From: Serinicoccus hydrothermalis
Lineage (GTDB): Bacteria > Actinomycetota > Actinomycetes > Actinomycetales > Dermatophilaceae
Length of the DNA stretch: 64,000 nt
Assembly (NCBI RefSeq): GCF_001685415.1
Contig: NZ_CP014989.1
Span: forward strand, 2,914,001-2,978,000
Reading direction: 5' to 3'
The notes below the pieces were generated by a model that saw only the letters and a program-made list of their open reading frames with translations, was not told the origin of the DNA and searched no databases. Each line of letters begins with the position of its first letter. Within the stretch, counting starts at the first letter, position 1. The translations under genes and the position numbers were made by a program. Below, in pieces: positions 1 to 11,425 of the stretch.

Positions 1-1461
1 GCACGTCGACGCCGGAAGCCGGTCATCATGCTCAAGGCCGGGGTCTCGGACGTCGGGGCAGCTGCCGCGAGCTCGCACACGGCTTCCCTCGTCGGTTCGG
101 ACGACGCCTACGACGCCCTGTTCCGGCAGTATGACGTGTGCCGGGTCACCTCGGTCTCCGAGCTGATGGACCTCAGTCACGCCCTCGCGCTGGGCGGGCT
201 GCCGCGGGGCGGCCAGGTCGCCATCTTCACGGGCTCCGGCGGCGCGGGCATCCTGATGGCCGACGCCGCCGAGGAGGCGGGCCTGCAGGTCACTCCGCTG
301 CCGCTCGGGGTGCAACAGCAGCTCAAGAGGATCTGGCCGCCCGCGGGGGTCACCAACCCAATCGACACGACGGCCCAGGTCACCAACGACCCCGCCCTCT
401 TCCCCGCCTTCCTCAATACGGTCATCGACGGCACGGACTACGACATGGTGCTCGTCTTCCTGACCTACCTGGGCCTGATGGAGCCGTGGGCCACCACCGT
501 CGTCGACTCGTTGCGCACGGTGCGTGAGGCCCACCCGGGGGCCCACATTATGGTCTCCTCGCTCACCAGTCCCGAGACCGCCCACGCGCTCAACACTTTG
601 GGGATGCCCCACTACGAAGACCTGCGCAGCATGGTGGAGACGGCCGGGCGTCTGGCCAGGCTCGGCTCGGTCCTGAGCGTCCCGATGGCCAAGGAGTTTC
701 GCCCCCTGTCCGCCTCGTCGGCCTCATTGACCGGGGAACTGACCGAGGACCGGGCCAAGAAGATCCTTCGTGACGCCGGTGTCCCGACGGTGCCCGATCG
801 TGTCGTGCAGTCGGCCGACCATGCGGTGCGTGCCGCGAAGGAGTTCGGTTACCCGGTGGCGCTCAAGATCGTCTCGCCTGACATCGCCCACAAGAGCGAC
901 GTCGGTGGCGTCCGACTCGACCTGACCGACGCAGCGCAGGTCGAGGCCGCCTACGCACAGATCCTCGCCTCGGCGCAGGCTGCGGTGCCGCAGGCACGCC
1001 TGTCCGGAGTCCTGGTGACCCCGATGGTCACGGGCGGGGTCGAGACCATTCTGGGCGTCAAGAACGACCCGTCGCTGGGGATGACCGTGGCCTTCGGCCT
1101 CGGCGGGGTCTTCGTCGAGGTGCTCCAGGACGTCACGCTGCGGCTGGCCCCTTTCGACGTCGCGACCGCCGCGGAGATGATCCGCGAGGTGCGCGGGTTC
1201 GAGCTCCTCGACGGGGCCCGCGGGACCGAGCCTGCGGACACAGAGGCACTCGCCCATGCGCTCAGCGACCTCTCGGCCTTTGCCGCCGCCCATGCCGACT
1301 CGATCGAGAGCATCGACGTGAACCCCTTCGTCGTCATGCCGCGTGGACAGGGCGCCTATGCGCTTGACGCCCTGATCAGCACCCACACACCAGGTCCGGA
1401 GCCAACTCCGGAGCCGGGGCCGCCGCCTCACGCCGTGGTCACCTCCCCTCAAAGAAGCTGA
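1..1461 (+). CDS. Acyl-CoA synthetase (ADP/NDP-forming), 5' end outside window
   Basis: The reading frame is open from the first base, and the visible 486 residues match the middle and C-terminal parts of the complete paralogue at 16248-18344, so the N-terminal CoA-binding domain lies upstream of the window. Visible are the second flavodoxin-like ligase domain (GSGGAGILMADAAEEAG near residue 80) and an ATP-grasp domain from about residue 240, with the conserved stretch IAHKSDVGGVRL. The family forms acyl-CoA from a free acid, CoA and ATP, releasing ADP. A proline-rich tail (TPGPEPTPEPGPPP) ends the protein. The TctC gene follows after 15 bp, which suggests uptake and activation of one substrate. 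Family is secure; substrate is unknown. Confidence 0.9.
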   Translation, partial: ARRRRKPVIMLKAGVSDVGAAAASSHTASLVGSDDAYDALFRQYDVCRVTSVSELMDLSHALALGGLPRGGQVAIFTGSGGAGILMADAAEEAGLQVTPLPLGVQQQLKRIWPPAGVTNPIDTTAQVTNDPALFPAFLNTVIDGTDYDMVLVFLTYLGLMEPWATTVVDSLRTVREAHPGAHIMVSSLTSPETAHALNTLGMPHYEDLRSMVETAGRLARLGSVLSVPMAKEFRPLSASSASLTGELTEDRAKKILRDAGVPTVPDRVVQSADHAVRAAKEFGYPVALKIVSPDIAHKSDVGGVRLDLTDAAQVEAAYAQILASAQAAVPQARLSGVLVTPMVTGGVETILGVKNDPSLGMTVAFGLGGVFVEVLQDVTLRLAPFDVATAAEMIREVRGFELLDGARGTEPADTEALAHALSDLSAFAAAHADSIESIDVNPFVVMPRGQGAYALDALISTHTPGPEPTPEPGPPPHAVVTSPQRS

Positions 1462-1476
1462 GAGATTGGAATACGC

Positions 1477-2463
1477 ATGTCCAAGAGCAAGGTTCTTGCT
1501 GCATTTGCCGCTGGTGCGTCACTCCTCGTGGTGACCGCCTGCGGTGGCTCCGACGGCGCGTCGTCATCCGACGAGTTCCCGTCCGATGACGTCAACATGA
1601 TCATCAGCTATGCCGCGGGAGGCCCCACCGACGTCGGCGGCCGCGCGATCGCTTCGTTCATGGAGAAGGACCTCGGCACCACGTTCGTCGTGGAGAACAA
1701 GGAAGGTGCCTCCGGGTCCGTCGGGACGGCGGACGTCGTCCGGTCTGAGCCAGACGGTTACACGATCGGGATGACCACTTCGTCAGCGGCGGGCCGGGTC
1801 CCCCTCATCGAGGACGTCGGCTACGACCTGGAGGACGTCCAGGCCATCGGCGTGGGCACCTTTGGCCCGGGCCTCATCATCGTGCCGGCCGACTCCGGCT
1901 ACAGCAGCATCGACGATCTGATCGAGGAGGCCAAGGCCAACCCGGGCGGGATCAAGGTAGGCACCGCGGGAGCGAGCTCGCCGCAGCACGTGGAACTAGT
2001 GCGGATGGCCGAAGAGTACGACGTGGAGTTGACCGCGGTGCCGTTCAAGGGCGAGGCCCCGGCGGTGACGGCGCTGCTCGGCGATAACGTCGACGCCTGT
2101 TTCTGCTCCAACGCGCAGACCACTATGGCGCAGGTGGATGCCGGTGAGTTCACCATCCTGGCGACCGGTGCGCCCGACCGGCTGGGCTGGATTCCTGACG
2201 TCCCCACGCTGGCGGAGTCGGGCTTCGAGAGCCTGATCTACGGGAACTCCTACTTCATCCTGGTGGCCCCCGCCGACATCCCCGAGGACGTCCTCGCCAC
2301 CCTGGAGGGATCGCTGGAGAAGGCTCTGCAGGACCCCGCGACCGTCGAGGTCATCGGTGAGGTCCGGCTTCTCGACGAGTTCATGGGCGCCGACGCGCTG
2401 CAGGAGATGATGGCCGACGAGCAGGAAACCCTGGGCCCGATCCTGACGGAACTGCTGGGCTGA
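1477..2463 (+). CDS. TctC/Bug-type tricarboxylate transporter solute-binding lipoprotein
   Basis: A 328-residue extracytoplasmic binding protein of the tripartite tricarboxylate transporter (TTT) family. A lipoprotein signal is clear: basic start, hydrophobic core, and a lipobox ending VTAC with Cys22 as the lipidated residue. The mature protein has the Bug fold signature YAAGGPTDVGGR near residue 45, which in this family binds carboxylate groups. It is followed by TctB-like and TctA-like membrane genes, so the transporter is complete. It lies just downstream of an acyl-CoA synthetase gene, which fits import of an organic acid that is then activated to its CoA thioester. The ligand cannot be deduced. 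Confidence 0.93.
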   Translation: MSKSKVLAAFAAGASLLVVTACGGSDGASSSDEFPSDDVNMIISYAAGGPTDVGGRAIASFMEKDLGTTFVVENKEGASGSVGTADVVRSEPDGYTIGMTTSSAAGRVPLIEDVGYDLEDVQAIGVGTFGPGLIIVPADSGYSSIDDLIEEAKANPGGIKVGTAGASSPQHVELVRMAEEYDVELTAVPFKGEAPAVTALLGDNVDACFCSNAQTTMAQVDAGEFTILATGAPDRLGWIPDVPTLAESGFESLIYGNSYFILVAPADIPEDVLATLEGSLEKALQDPATVEVIGEVRLLDEFMGADALQEMMADEQETLGPILTELLG

Positions 2464-2522
2464 CAGGCAACCGGAGCTGGCCGCTGGCATCAGCGGCCAG
2501 CTCCACCCCCCGAGGAGGATAG

Positions 2523-3020
2523 ATGGACTCTGAGCAGACCGCCGTGGCGACCCACAGCGTCAAGGACAAGATCTTCCAACGAGTCCCGTACGCGGTTGGC
2601 GCCCTCATCGGCCTCTACTTCCTCCTAGGGGCGATCGGCCTCGGCGTCGGCACACTGTCGGCCCCCGCGCCCGGCCTCTGGCCGAGCATCGTCGCGGTGG
2701 TCCTGATCGGCTGCTGCGTCCTCGGCATGCTGATCGGCGGCAACGGAGAAGACATCGAGGAGCTCGCCGGTCGCCTGCTGCGTCCCGCTATCGGTGTGGC
2801 GACGCTGTCGCTATTCATCCTCATGTTCTCCAGGTTCGGGCTGGTGCTGAGCGGCCTGGTGGTGCTCCTGATCTGGTTCCGGTTCCTGGCCCGCGAGACC
2901 TGGTTCATGTCCGTGGTCCTCGCGGTCGGGGCCACGGTGGTCACCTACCTGCTGTTCGTGCACCTGCTGGGTGCTCGCTTCCCCGACGACGTGATCGCCC
3001 AGCTGTGGGGAGGCCGCTGA
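2523..3020 (+). CDS. TctB-like small membrane subunit of TTT transporter
   Basis: A 165-residue protein with about four hydrophobic segments, the usual size and shape of the small TTT subunit. It lies between the TctC-like and TctA-like genes. A GAGGAGG-like ribosome site precedes the ATG by about 7 bases. TctB sequences are poorly conserved, so the call rests on size, hydrophobicity and position. It should pair with TctA in the cytoplasmic membrane. The stop codon lies 2 bp before the TctA start, which suggests coupled translation. Confidence 0.88.
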   Translation: MDSEQTAVATHSVKDKIFQRVPYAVGALIGLYFLLGAIGLGVGTLSAPAPGLWPSIVAVVLIGCCVLGMLIGGNGEDIEELAGRLLRPAIGVATLSLFILMFSRFGLVLSGLVVLLIWFRFLARETWFMSVVLAVGATVVTYLLFVHLLGARFPDDVIAQLWGGR

Positions 3021-3022
3021 CC

Positions 3023-4549
3023 ATGGACAGCCTGACAAACCTGATCGACGGTTTCGGCGTCATCCTGACGCCGGCCAATCTGCTGTACGTCCTCCTGGGC
3101 GTCATGATTGGCACCGTCATCGGCGTGCTGCCCGGTCTCGGGCCTACCGCCACCATCGCCCTGCTCCTGCCGTTCACCTACAGCATGGAGCCGACCTCGG
3201 CGATCATCATGCTCGCCGGCGTCTACTACGGGTCGATGTACGGCGGGACCATCACCTCGGTGCTCCTGCGGATCCCGGGAGAAGCCGCCAGCGCGGTCAC
3301 CGCGATCGACGGCTACGAGATGACGAAGGCGGGTCGGGCAGGGCCTGCCTTGGCGATCTCGGCCGTGGGCTCCTTCATCGGCGGCACAATCTCGATCATC
3401 GGCCTCATCCTGATCGCGCCGAGCCTCGCGGGCTTCGCCGTGCGGTTCGGTCCGCCCGAGTACGTGACGCTCACCGTGCTGGGCATCGTCATGGTGACCT
3501 ACTTAGGCACCAAGTCGACCCTCAAGAGCGTGATCGCCGCGGCGATCGGACTTCTCCTCGCCGTGGTGGGCACCGACCCCATCGCCGGCACCACGCGCTT
3601 CACCCTCGGCCTGCCGGGGCTGTTCTCGGGGATCGACCTGGTCGCCGTCGCGATGGGCCTGTTCGGCGTGAGCGAGATCCTCTATGTCATGGAGCGGAGC
3701 GGCCAGTCGCACGGCAAGATCGGCGAGGTCGGCCGCTTGACCTTCTCCCGCGAGGACTGGAAGGCATCCCGCGGACCGATCACCCGAGGGTCGCTCCTCG
3801 GCTTCCCTATCGGCGTGCTGCCCGGCGGGGGCGGCGTGCTGTCCTCCATCGCGTCCTACGGCGTCGAGAAGCGCCGTTCCAAGCATCCCGAGGAGTTCGG
3901 CAAGGGAGCGATCGAGGGCGTCGCCGGGCCGGAGACCGCCAACAACGCCTCCTCCATCTCGGCCTTCATCCCGCTGCTGACCCTCGGCCTGCCGTCCAAT
4001 GCCGTCCTGGCACTCATCCTGGGCGCGCTGATGGCGCAGAACATCACGCCCGGGCCGCAGCTGATCACGGCGCACCCGGAGCTGTTCTGGGGTGTGATCG
4101 CCTCGATGCTCGTCGGCAACCTCATCCTGCTCCTGCTCAACTGGCCAATGGTCGGCTTCTTCGTCCAACTGCTCCGGGTGCGGATCGGCATCATCGGCGG
4201 GATCGCGATGCTCATCACGCTCGTGGGCGTCTACACGCTGAACAACAGCACCTTCGACATGTGGGTGATGCTGATCATGGGCGTGCTCGGCTACTTCATG
4301 CGCAAGTTCGGCTTCGAGCCGGCGCCCCTCGTGCTGGCCTTCGTGCTGGGCGCGATCCTGGAGGAGTCGTTCCGCCAGTCGATGCTGCTCTCCGACGGGT
4401 CCCTGGCGATCTTTGCCACCCGGCCGATCTCCGCCGTGCTGTCTGTGTTCGTCCTGTTGTTCATCGCCTCCTCCATCTGGGGAGCGGTCCGCAAGGACAA
4501 GAAGCCCTCGATCATCGACCAGGCCAAGGAATTGGCGGGGGAGGACTAA
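3023..4549 (+). CDS. TctA-like large membrane subunit of TTT transporter
   Basis: A 508-residue polytopic membrane protein with about ten or more hydrophobic segments. It shows the TctA hallmarks GVLPGLGPTATIALLLPF near residue 35 and YYGSMYGGTITS near residue 70, repeated in weaker form in the second half (FPIGVLPGGGGVLSS). The ATG at 3023 is preferred over an in-frame GTG at 3005 because GGGAGG lies just upstream and the GTG overlaps the TctB end. TctA forms the proton- or sodium-coupled translocation channel that accepts substrate from TctC. The stop TAA shares its last base with the start of the acyl-CoA dehydrogenase gene, so transport and catabolism are one operon. Confidence 0.94.
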   Translation: MDSLTNLIDGFGVILTPANLLYVLLGVMIGTVIGVLPGLGPTATIALLLPFTYSMEPTSAIIMLAGVYYGSMYGGTITSVLLRIPGEAASAVTAIDGYEMTKAGRAGPALAISAVGSFIGGTISIIGLILIAPSLAGFAVRFGPPEYVTLTVLGIVMVTYLGTKSTLKSVIAAAIGLLLAVVGTDPIAGTTRFTLGLPGLFSGIDLVAVAMGLFGVSEILYVMERSGQSHGKIGEVGRLTFSREDWKASRGPITRGSLLGFPIGVLPGGGGVLSSIASYGVEKRRSKHPEEFGKGAIEGVAGPETANNASSISAFIPLLTLGLPSNAVLALILGALMAQNITPGPQLITAHPELFWGVIASMLVGNLILLLLNWPMVGFFVQLLRVRIGIIGGIAMLITLVGVYTLNNSTFDMWVMLIMGVLGYFMRKFGFEPAPLVLAFVLGAILEESFRQSMLLSDGSLAIFATRPISAVLSVFVLLFIASSIWGAVRKDKKPSIIDQAKELAGED

Positions 4550-5709
4550 TGGACCTCATGTTCAGCGACGACCTCGTCGCGTTCCGGGCCGAGGTGCGTG
4601 CCTGGCTCGAGAGCAACCGGCCCAAATGGCGGTTCCAGCCCTACTACACTGAGGATGGCCTGGCGCAGCACCTTGAGTGGGAGGCCAGGCTCTTCGCCGC
4701 CGGCTACTCCGCGCCCGGGTGGCCCAAAGAGTTCGGTGGGCTCGGGCTGGACCACTGGCACCAGCTCATCTACGACGAGGAGTACGCCCGGTTGAACCTG
4801 CCGGAGCGGGTCAACAAGATGGGCCTGCTGCACGGCGGGCCGACGGTCATGGCACACGGGACGCCGGAGCAGCAGGAGGCGTGGCTCCCCGGCATCCTGA
4901 ACAACTCCGATATCTGGTGTCAGGGCTTCTCCGAGCCCGACGCCGGCAGCGATCTGGCCGGGCTCCGCACGACCGGCCGGATCGAGGGCGACCAACTGGT
5001 CCTCAACGGACAGAAGACCTGGACGTCCTTCGGTGTGATCGCCACCAAGATGTTCGCGCTCGTCCGAACCGACCGTGAGGCGCCCAAGCACCGCGGCATC
5101 AGCTTCGTCATCCTCGACCTGGACACCGAGGGTGTCGAGGTCAGACCGCTGCGCCAGCTTCACGGCCACGCGGGGTTCGCCGAGGTGTTCCTCACCGAGG
5201 CGGCAGTTCCGCTGGCGAACGTCGTCGGCCCGCTCAACGAGGGGTGGCGGATCGCCCAGACGTCGCTGAAGCTCGAGCGGGGCATGGGGCGCGGCACCCA
5301 CACCAAGATGCTTCGCACCGTCGACGAGATCGCTCGGCGCCTGGGGGCCGACCCTGACACCGGATCACTCGAGCGCCTCGGGTCCCACCGTGCCTGGGCC
5401 TTCGCCTACGAGCAGGCCACGTACGAGCTGACCGACATCTTGTCCCGGGGCCGCGACGAGGGTGCGCTGCCCAGCGTCCTCAAACTGCGGCTCTCGGAGA
5501 TCCTGACCGGGATCCGCGAGGAGGAACGCAACCTCCTGGGTGAGCGGGCCGAACAAATCCCCGCCGGTCCCCCCGAGGCCCCGCTCCCCCCGACGCAGCG
5601 CGAGTACTGGCACGCCCGGGCCGGTGAGATCTACGCGGGCACCACCGAGATCCAGAAGAACATCATCAGCGAGACCGCGCTCGGACTGCCGAGGGAGCCC
5701 CGACCATGA
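4549..5709 (+). CDS. Acyl-CoA dehydrogenase, large (alpha-type) subunit
   Basis: A 386-residue flavoprotein of the acyl-CoA dehydrogenase family that introduces a C2-C3 double bond into an acyl-CoA. The FAD/substrate stretch FSEPDAGSDLAGL lies near residue 125 and the C-terminal YAGTTEIQKN near residue 362. The classical C-terminal catalytic Glu (EGT) is replaced by Ala; a Glu is instead present in LKLERG near residue 241, the position used by isovaleryl-CoA dehydrogenase. The start overlaps the TctA stop by one base, and the stop overlaps the next dehydrogenase gene by ATGA. The following gene encodes a smaller, apparently base-less partner, so an alpha/beta heteromer is likely. Confidence 0.92.
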   Translation: MDLMFSDDLVAFRAEVRAWLESNRPKWRFQPYYTEDGLAQHLEWEARLFAAGYSAPGWPKEFGGLGLDHWHQLIYDEEYARLNLPERVNKMGLLHGGPTVMAHGTPEQQEAWLPGILNNSDIWCQGFSEPDAGSDLAGLRTTGRIEGDQLVLNGQKTWTSFGVIATKMFALVRTDREAPKHRGISFVILDLDTEGVEVRPLRQLHGHAGFAEVFLTEAAVPLANVVGPLNEGWRIAQTSLKLERGMGRGTHTKMLRTVDEIARRLGADPDTGSLERLGSHRAWAFAYEQATYELTDILSRGRDEGALPSVLKLRLSEILTGIREEERNLLGERAEQIPAGPPEAPLPPTQREYWHARAGEIYAGTTEIQKNIISETALGLPREPRP

Positions 5710-6746
5710 GGTATGCCTTCTCCCCAGAGCAGCAGGCCTTCGGCGAGTCGGCCACGGACCTCTTCGCCAGGCACTGCTCGCCGGGTGCGCAGCGACTGTC
5801 ATGGACGGACGACTCCGGCCGGGACCCGTCGTTGTGGCGCGGGGTGGTCGATCTCGGGGCACCCGCGATCCTGGTCTCCGAGGAGTATGACGGGTTCGCA
5901 GGCACCGAGTGCGACCTCCTGCCCGTGCTGGAGGAAGCGGGCCGTCAGGCCGTGCCCGACGCCCTCCTCGAGTCGGTCTTCGTGGGTCCGTTCGCGCTCG
6001 TTGCCTGTGGCAGCGAGGATCAACGGCGCCGCTGGCTCCCGGCCATCGCCTCCGGCGAGTCACGGGTCACGATCGCGCTGTCCGAAGGCGGTCTGGTGCC
6101 CGACGCGCACGTGAGCGACCTGATCGTGCTGGCCCGGGATGGTCAGCTCCGGATCCACGAGGCCGGCGAGGTCGCCCTCGAGAGGGTCCACGTCGAGGAC
6201 CCGTCACGACGGTTGTTCCAGGTCACCCCCCGCACCGAGGGAGAGCTTCTCCCCGCCTCCGGAGACCTGCGCGACCAGGTGGTCGCCCGGGAGCTGGTGG
6301 GATCCGCGGCCGTGCTCAACGGCATCGCTAGCCACTTGCTGAGCGCCACGGTCGCCTACGCCAAGGAGCGCCAGCAGTTCGGTCGACTCATCGGGTCGTT
6401 CCAGGGCGTCAAGCACCTGCTGGCCGATGCGTTCTCCAAGGTGGAGCTCGCCACCACGGCCGCGCGGGCCGCGACCTGGCGGGTGGCCGCCGCGGATCCG
6501 GAAGGTCTGGCCTCCGCACGGCTGGCCAGGATCTGCGCCGTGGAGGCCGAGTTCGTCGCCAACAAGGTGGCGTTGCAGGTCCACGGAGGCATCGGCTTCA
6601 CCTTCGAGCACGACCTGCAGCTGTGGCTCAAGAGGGGCAAGGCGCTGGAACAGTCTCACGGCGGACGACACCGGGTCGCCCGCCTAGGAGGGCTCGACGC
6701 CGTGGCGTCCGCCCAGCGGGATCCGCAGAATGAGGAGGACGACTAG
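5706..6746 (+). CDS. Acyl-CoA dehydrogenase-like small (beta-type) subunit
   Basis: A 346-residue acyl-CoA dehydrogenase family member with a shortened middle domain. The C-terminal helical domain is recognisable (YAKERQQFGRLIGSFQGVKH and VHGGIGFTFEHDLQLWLKR), but the FSEPxAGSD stretch is degenerate, and neither the EGT motif nor the LERG-type Glu is present. Such partners, as in the heteromeric FadE/ChsE enzymes of steroid catabolism, complete the FAD site of an alpha subunit. It overlaps the alpha gene by four bases, and the next gene starts one base after its stop. It is unlikely to be active alone. Confidence 0.88.
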   Translation: MRYAFSPEQQAFGESATDLFARHCSPGAQRLSWTDDSGRDPSLWRGVVDLGAPAILVSEEYDGFAGTECDLLPVLEEAGRQAVPDALLESVFVGPFALVACGSEDQRRRWLPAIASGESRVTIALSEGGLVPDAHVSDLIVLARDGQLRIHEAGEVALERVHVEDPSRRLFQVTPRTEGELLPASGDLRDQVVARELVGSAAVLNGIASHLLSATVAYAKERQQFGRLIGSFQGVKHLLADAFSKVELATTAARAATWRVAAADPEGLASARLARICAVEAEFVANKVALQVHGGIGFTFEHDLQLWLKRGKALEQSHGGRHRVARLGGLDAVASAQRDPQNEEDD

Positions 6747-7543
6747 ATGGATGCCAACTACCAGGCCTGGAACGAGGGGAGCGTGCTCGCCAGTGAAGCG
6801 GGGCGGGTCCTGACGATCACCCTGAACCGGCCGGAGCGGAAGAACGCCATGGATCCGGCGTCCTGGGACCTGCTCTTCGACATACTGCGCACCGCCGAGG
6901 TCGACCCTTCGGTGCGGGTCGTCGTCATCACCGGGGCCGGAGATGCCTTCTGCGCCGGTGCCGACATCTCGTCCGCGCCCGTGGGTCATCCGGTCACCCG
7001 CGTCAGCAGGATCGCGAGGACGGCCGCGGCGCTGTTCGGCTTCCCCAAGCCGGTGATCGCCCGTGTCGACGGTGCGGCGGTCGGCGCCGGGTGGAACCTC
7101 GCGCTGTGCTGCGACTTCGTCGTCGCCTCGGACCGGTCCCGGTTCTCGGAGATCTTCGTGCGCCGCGGGCTGTCGGTCGACTTCGGGGGGTCGTGGCTGC
7201 TGCCGCAACTGGTCGGTCTGCAGCAGGCCAAGCGTCTGGCGCTGCTGGGCGACTTCGTTTCGGCGGCGGAGGCCAGGGAACTGGGGCTCGTCACTACGGT
7301 CTGTCCGGCGGAGAGGCTGGATGGCGCCGTCGCCGACCTCGCGGGCCGGCTCGCTGACGGGCCGCCCATCGCGCAGGCGCTCAACAAGGCGCTGCTCAAC
7401 GAGGGGACGCTGTCCACCTTCGAGGCCGCCCTTGCAGCCGAGGTGCGGGCGCAGGCCGTGAACTACGCGACTGCGGACGCGCGCTCCGCCCGCGAGGCGT
7501 TCGCGCAGAAGACGACCCCCAGCTTCTCGGGGGAGTGGGTCGG

Positions 7544-7547
<4 letters not shown>
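6747..7547 (+). CDS. Enoyl-CoA hydratase/isomerase family protein (crotonase fold)
   Basis: A 266-residue crotonase-superfamily protein. The CoA-binding and oxyanion-hole stretches are visible: FCAGADISS near residue 70 and DGAAVGAGWNLALCCDF near residue 110. SEIF near residue 133 supplies a Glu where the hydratase base normally lies. It would hydrate or isomerise the product of the upstream dehydrogenase pair. The gene begins immediately after the previous stop and overlaps the next crotonase gene by four bases (ATGA), so it belongs to the same transcription unit. The exact reaction could be hydration, isomerisation or C-C cleavage. Confidence 0.88.
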
Positions 7548-9482
<1,935 letters not shown>

Positions 9483-9608
9483 GGCTCCGGTCACGGCAGC
9501 GGGATCCCGCGTGCCAGTGGCCGTCCTGGCCGCCGAAGCAGACTGTGGCGTTCTCCGCCGCGTCAGGGGCCGTCCTGGTCGCTGACGACTCTGTCGCTCC
9601 TCGCCCCG

Positions 9609-10373
9609 TCAGCGTGCGTGGAATGTCGGCTGCTCCCGGCGGAGGTTGGCCTCGATGGCCGCCTTGCTGTCCTCCGTCTGCCACAGCCAGTCCTGCTCGC
9701 TGAGCTCCCGCTCGAGCACCGTCTCCACCCGGTCGGCGAGCCCGCCCCGGAGGGTGGCCTTCATGGAACGCACGGCGAGGGGAGCGGCCCTGGCGATCTC
9801 GTGGGCGTAGTCCAGGGCGCCGTTCCGTTCCTGCCCCGGCTCGACAAGTCGGTCCGCCAGCCCGATGTGGTGTGCAGCGACGCCGTCGAGGCGGCGGCTC
9901 GTGTAGAGCATGTCCAGGGCGTGCTGCTGACCCACGATCGACGGGAGCGACTCGCTGAGTGCGAAGCCCTGGTGGAAGCCGAGCATCGAGAAGTTGGCGT
10001 GGAAGCGCGATGCGGAGGAGGCCACCCGGAAGTCCGCGGCGCACGCTAGGCCGAGACCTCCGCCGACGGCCGACCCCTGCACCGCCGCGACCACCGGCAC
10101 GGGAGCACGGAAGAGCTTCATCGCCTCCCGGTAGAGCTTCGCCGAGGTCGCGGAGCGGTCCTGTGTCATCTCACCATGGGCGAAGTCCGCGCCGGCGCAG
10201 AAGTGCTTGCCCTCCGACGCGAGCACGATCGCCCTGGCGCCGCCGTCGGCGAGCTCGGTGAAGGTCGCGGCCAGCTCGGCGATCAGCGGGAAGTTGAAGT
10301 AGTTTGCGGGCGGTCGGTTGATGCTGACGAGCGCCACGTGGTCGTGATGCTCGACGAGTACGTCCCCACTCAT
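9609..10373 (-). CDS. Enoyl-CoA hydratase/isomerase family protein (third in cluster)
   Basis: A 254-residue crotonase-superfamily protein. HFCAGADFAHGEM near residue 60 and GSAVGGGLGLACAADFRVAS near residue 105 mark the oxyanion hole. It is the promoter-distal gene of a leftward operon that begins with the CoA-transferase at 13763: CoA-transferase, alpha dehydrogenase, beta dehydrogenase, hydratase. Its ATG overlaps the stop of the beta dehydrogenase (ATGA). This order forms a compact activation-oxidation-hydration module parallel to the one at 4549-8455. Confidence 0.9.
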   Translation of the reverse strand: MSGDVLVEHHDHVALVSINRPPANYFNFPLIAELAATFTELADGGARAIVLASEGKHFCAGADFAHGEMTQDRSATSAKLYREAMKLFRAPVPVVAAVQGSAVGGGLGLACAADFRVASSASRFHANFSMLGFHQGFALSESLPSIVGQQHALDMLYTSRRLDGVAAHHIGLADRLVEPGQERNGALDYAHEIARAAPLAVRSMKATLRGGLADRVETVLERELSEQDWLWQTEDSKAAIEANLRREQPTFHAR

Positions 10374-11425
10374 GCCTGCTCCATCGTTCCGGCGCTGGAG
10401 GTGATCAGTCGCGCGATCCCGTGCTCGGTCGCCGCGGCTCCGATGGCCTCCGCCAGGTCGGCGCTCGTGCCGACCTCTCCGAGCCAGCTGTTGAGGCGCC
10501 TTGTGAGCAGCTGGAGTCGATACTCCTGGGTCATTCCGATGGCGCCGTGAGCCTGGTGCGCGGCCCGGACGGCCAGCCGCGCGCCTTCGTTGGTGATGAG
10601 CTTCATCAGCTTGACCTCGAGCGCCGAGGGGTTGACCTCGGTCGCGGCGGCTGCGCGGTTGACTGCCAGCAGTGCGAGCGTCGCCTGCTGCTCGAGGCGG
10701 ACGACGTGCTCCTGGACGGCCTGGAAGCGCCCGACCGGACGACCGAACTGGACGCGCTCGCCGACATACTGCCGTGTGAGGTCCGCGACCTCCTCCAGCG
10801 CACCGGCCATCAGCGCGCCGCGCAGCAGCGTCAGCCGGGCCATCAACTCGTCCGACGCCCCCGGCCAGGGGGAGACTCCTACCCGGACGGCATCGATGCT
10901 GACCCTGTCCTTCGGCTGTCGCGCGAGGTCATAGCCGGTGCGCACGGAGGCGGACTCCAGGGGGATCGCCACCAGCACGGGGCCATGGTCGGTCGTCAGG
11001 ACCGTCACCGCGCATGTCGCGACCCGGGCCCACGGCACGTCGTGCACGACACCGTTCGCGACCCCGTCGGTGACCGTCAAGGTGTCGCGTGGGTCGCCCG
11101 GCACCACGGTGAGCAGATCACCGGAGACCCGGGCACCTGTGCGTGCCAGCGCCCAGGAAGCCGCGGCGGTCTCGGCGAGCGGGACCGGCGCGCATGCGCG
11201 ACCCGCGGCCGCCAGGACGACAAGCAACTCACCGATGGTGCCGCCCGAGCCGCCGAGCGCCTCGTCGACACCGATCAGCGGAAGGCCCATCTCCGTCACC
11301 TGCGCCCACAAGGACTCGTCGAGGTCCCGCTGCTCCGCGGCGGAGACCCGCTCTGGCGGGGATTGCTCCCGGAAGAACTGCGCCATCAGCGGAGCGAAGC
11401 TGGGGTCGACGTCCTGTGAGGTCAT
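10370..11425 (-). CDS. Acyl-CoA dehydrogenase-like small (beta-type) subunit, second pair
   Basis: A 351-residue acyl-CoA dehydrogenase family protein. The ATG at 11425 is chosen because it overlaps the stop of the upstream alpha gene (ATGA). The C-terminal helical domain is clear (YVGERVQFGRPVGRFQAVQE and AHGAIGMTQEYRLQLLTRR), while the middle beta domain is short and no EGT or LERG-type Glu is seen. It resembles the beta-type protein at 5706-6746 in architecture but not closely in sequence. It likely forms a heteromer with the preceding alpha protein. Confidence 0.88.
   Translation of the reverse strand: MTSQDVDPSFAPLMAQFFREQSPPERVSAAEQRDLDESLWAQVTEMGLPLIGVDEALGGSGGTIGELLVVLAAAGRACAPVPLAETAAASWALARTGARVSGDLLTVVPGDPRDTLTVTDGVANGVVHDVPWARVATCAVTVLTTDHGPVLVAIPLESASVRTGYDLARQPKDRVSIDAVRVGVSPWPGASDELMARLTLLRGALMAGALEEVADLTRQYVGERVQFGRPVGRFQAVQEHVVRLEQQATLALLAVNRAAAATEVNPSALEVKLMKLITNEGARLAVRAAHQAHGAIGMTQEYRLQLLTRRLNSWLGEVGTSADLAEAIGAAATEHGIARLITSSAGTMEQA

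Noticed and set aside
9483-9608. Terminator around GCGGGATCCCGC between the NMO and hydratase genes
   Set aside because: The 12-bp palindrome has no real loop and no T tract; a functional hairpin is doubtful.
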